A DNA stretch of 14,420 bases, taken from contig CATPBY010000393.1 of NCBI GenBank assembly GCA_955652845.1, positions 1 through 14,420 on the forward strand, given 5' to 3'. The notes under the pieces are model-generated. The model was not told the origin of the DNA. It saw only the letters and a list, made by a program, of their open reading frames with translations, and did no database searches. Positions within the stretch are counted from its first letter, which is position 1. Every line of letters starts with the position of its first letter. The position numbers and the translations under genes are program-made. This stretch comes from an uncultured Terriglobales bacterium (lineage in GTDB: Bacteria > Acidobacteriota > Terriglobia > Terriglobales > Acidobacteriaceae). Positions 14,303 to 14,420 of the stretch are shown piece after piece.

Positions 14303-14420
14303 TTCACTGCCTCCGTGACGTGGACGAGCGCCGCGTTGTAGTTGCCGAGCTCCCCGGTCGTCATCGCCAGGCGCGCGTTGGCGACTTGCCGCTCCCCGGC
14401 GCGGAGGCGGAGCTGTTCGA
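14299..14420 (-). CDS. C-terminal fragment of a thiolase-like protein (runs off the edge)
   Basis: Only the last 39 codons are inside the window, too short for ordinary ORF calling. They read EQLRLRAGERQVANARLAMT followed by TGELGNYNAALVHVTEAVK. The pattern QLR..AGERQV..AR.AL..G is typical of the C-terminal end of thiolase/acetyl-CoA acetyltransferase (SCP-x-type) proteins, which make or cleave carbon-carbon bonds in acyl-CoA metabolism. The usual small Zn-ribbon/OB-fold partner (DUF35) is not downstream; instead the stop overlaps the start of the HEXXE protein gene. With so little sequence, the family call is moderate. Confidence 0.6.
   Translation of the reverse strand, partial: EQLRLRAGERQVANARLAMTTGELGNYNAALVHVTEAVK

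Overview
The window is an ordinary-looking bacterial chromosome segment of moderate-to-high GC, with gene fragments at both edges. The protein types and style suggest an acidobacterium (Terriglobia/Koribacter-like). The clues are a relic resembling the N-terminus of acidobacterial sensor kinases, a SYLF protein, a DoxX-glycosyltransferase cassette and CmoM-like and radical SAM genes. This is a judgement by recognition only; no 16S or other marker search was possible. No phage, IS element, CRISPR array or replication origin was seen.

Layout. 1-1716 (+): the 3' part of an RND-type outer-membrane efflux gene, then a MarC-family membrane protein gene broken by at least three frame changes. 1727-4662 (+): a tight run of three genes, a secreted transglutaminase-like protein, a CmoM-like SAM methyltransferase and a radical SAM/SPASM protein. 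The last two share an ATGA stop/start overlap. 4702-8820 (-): a secreted protein of unknown function, preceded by a four-gene run (DoxX-like membrane protein, DPM1-like GT2, DUF2064/TIGR04282 protein, GT-C mannosyltransferase-like protein). That run looks like a pathway for a lipid-linked sugar and its transfer at the membrane. 9018-10064 (-): a zinc alcohol dehydrogenase with unusual Asp substitutions at zinc-ligand positions. 10279-11085: a decayed tract with a small kinase-like fragment and about 550 bases without a convincing gene. 11086-11161 (+): a CAT-anticodon tRNA, most likely tRNA-Ile2. 11180-11875 (-): a secreted SYLF-domain protein. 12110-13591 (+): cysS behind a clear sigma-70-like promoter. 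13613-14420 (-): a protein with an HEXXE motif, whose start overlaps the end of a thiolase-like gene that runs off the edge.

How the genes may work together. The transglutaminase-like, methyltransferase and SPASM genes could form a small modification pathway, but no precursor peptide is visible, so the substrate is unknown. The GT2 and GT-C genes fit a donor-synthesis and transfer pair using a polyprenyl-phosphate sugar. These two cassettes are the best candidates for something undescribed. The remainder is housekeeping (cysS, tRNA) or stand-alone genes.
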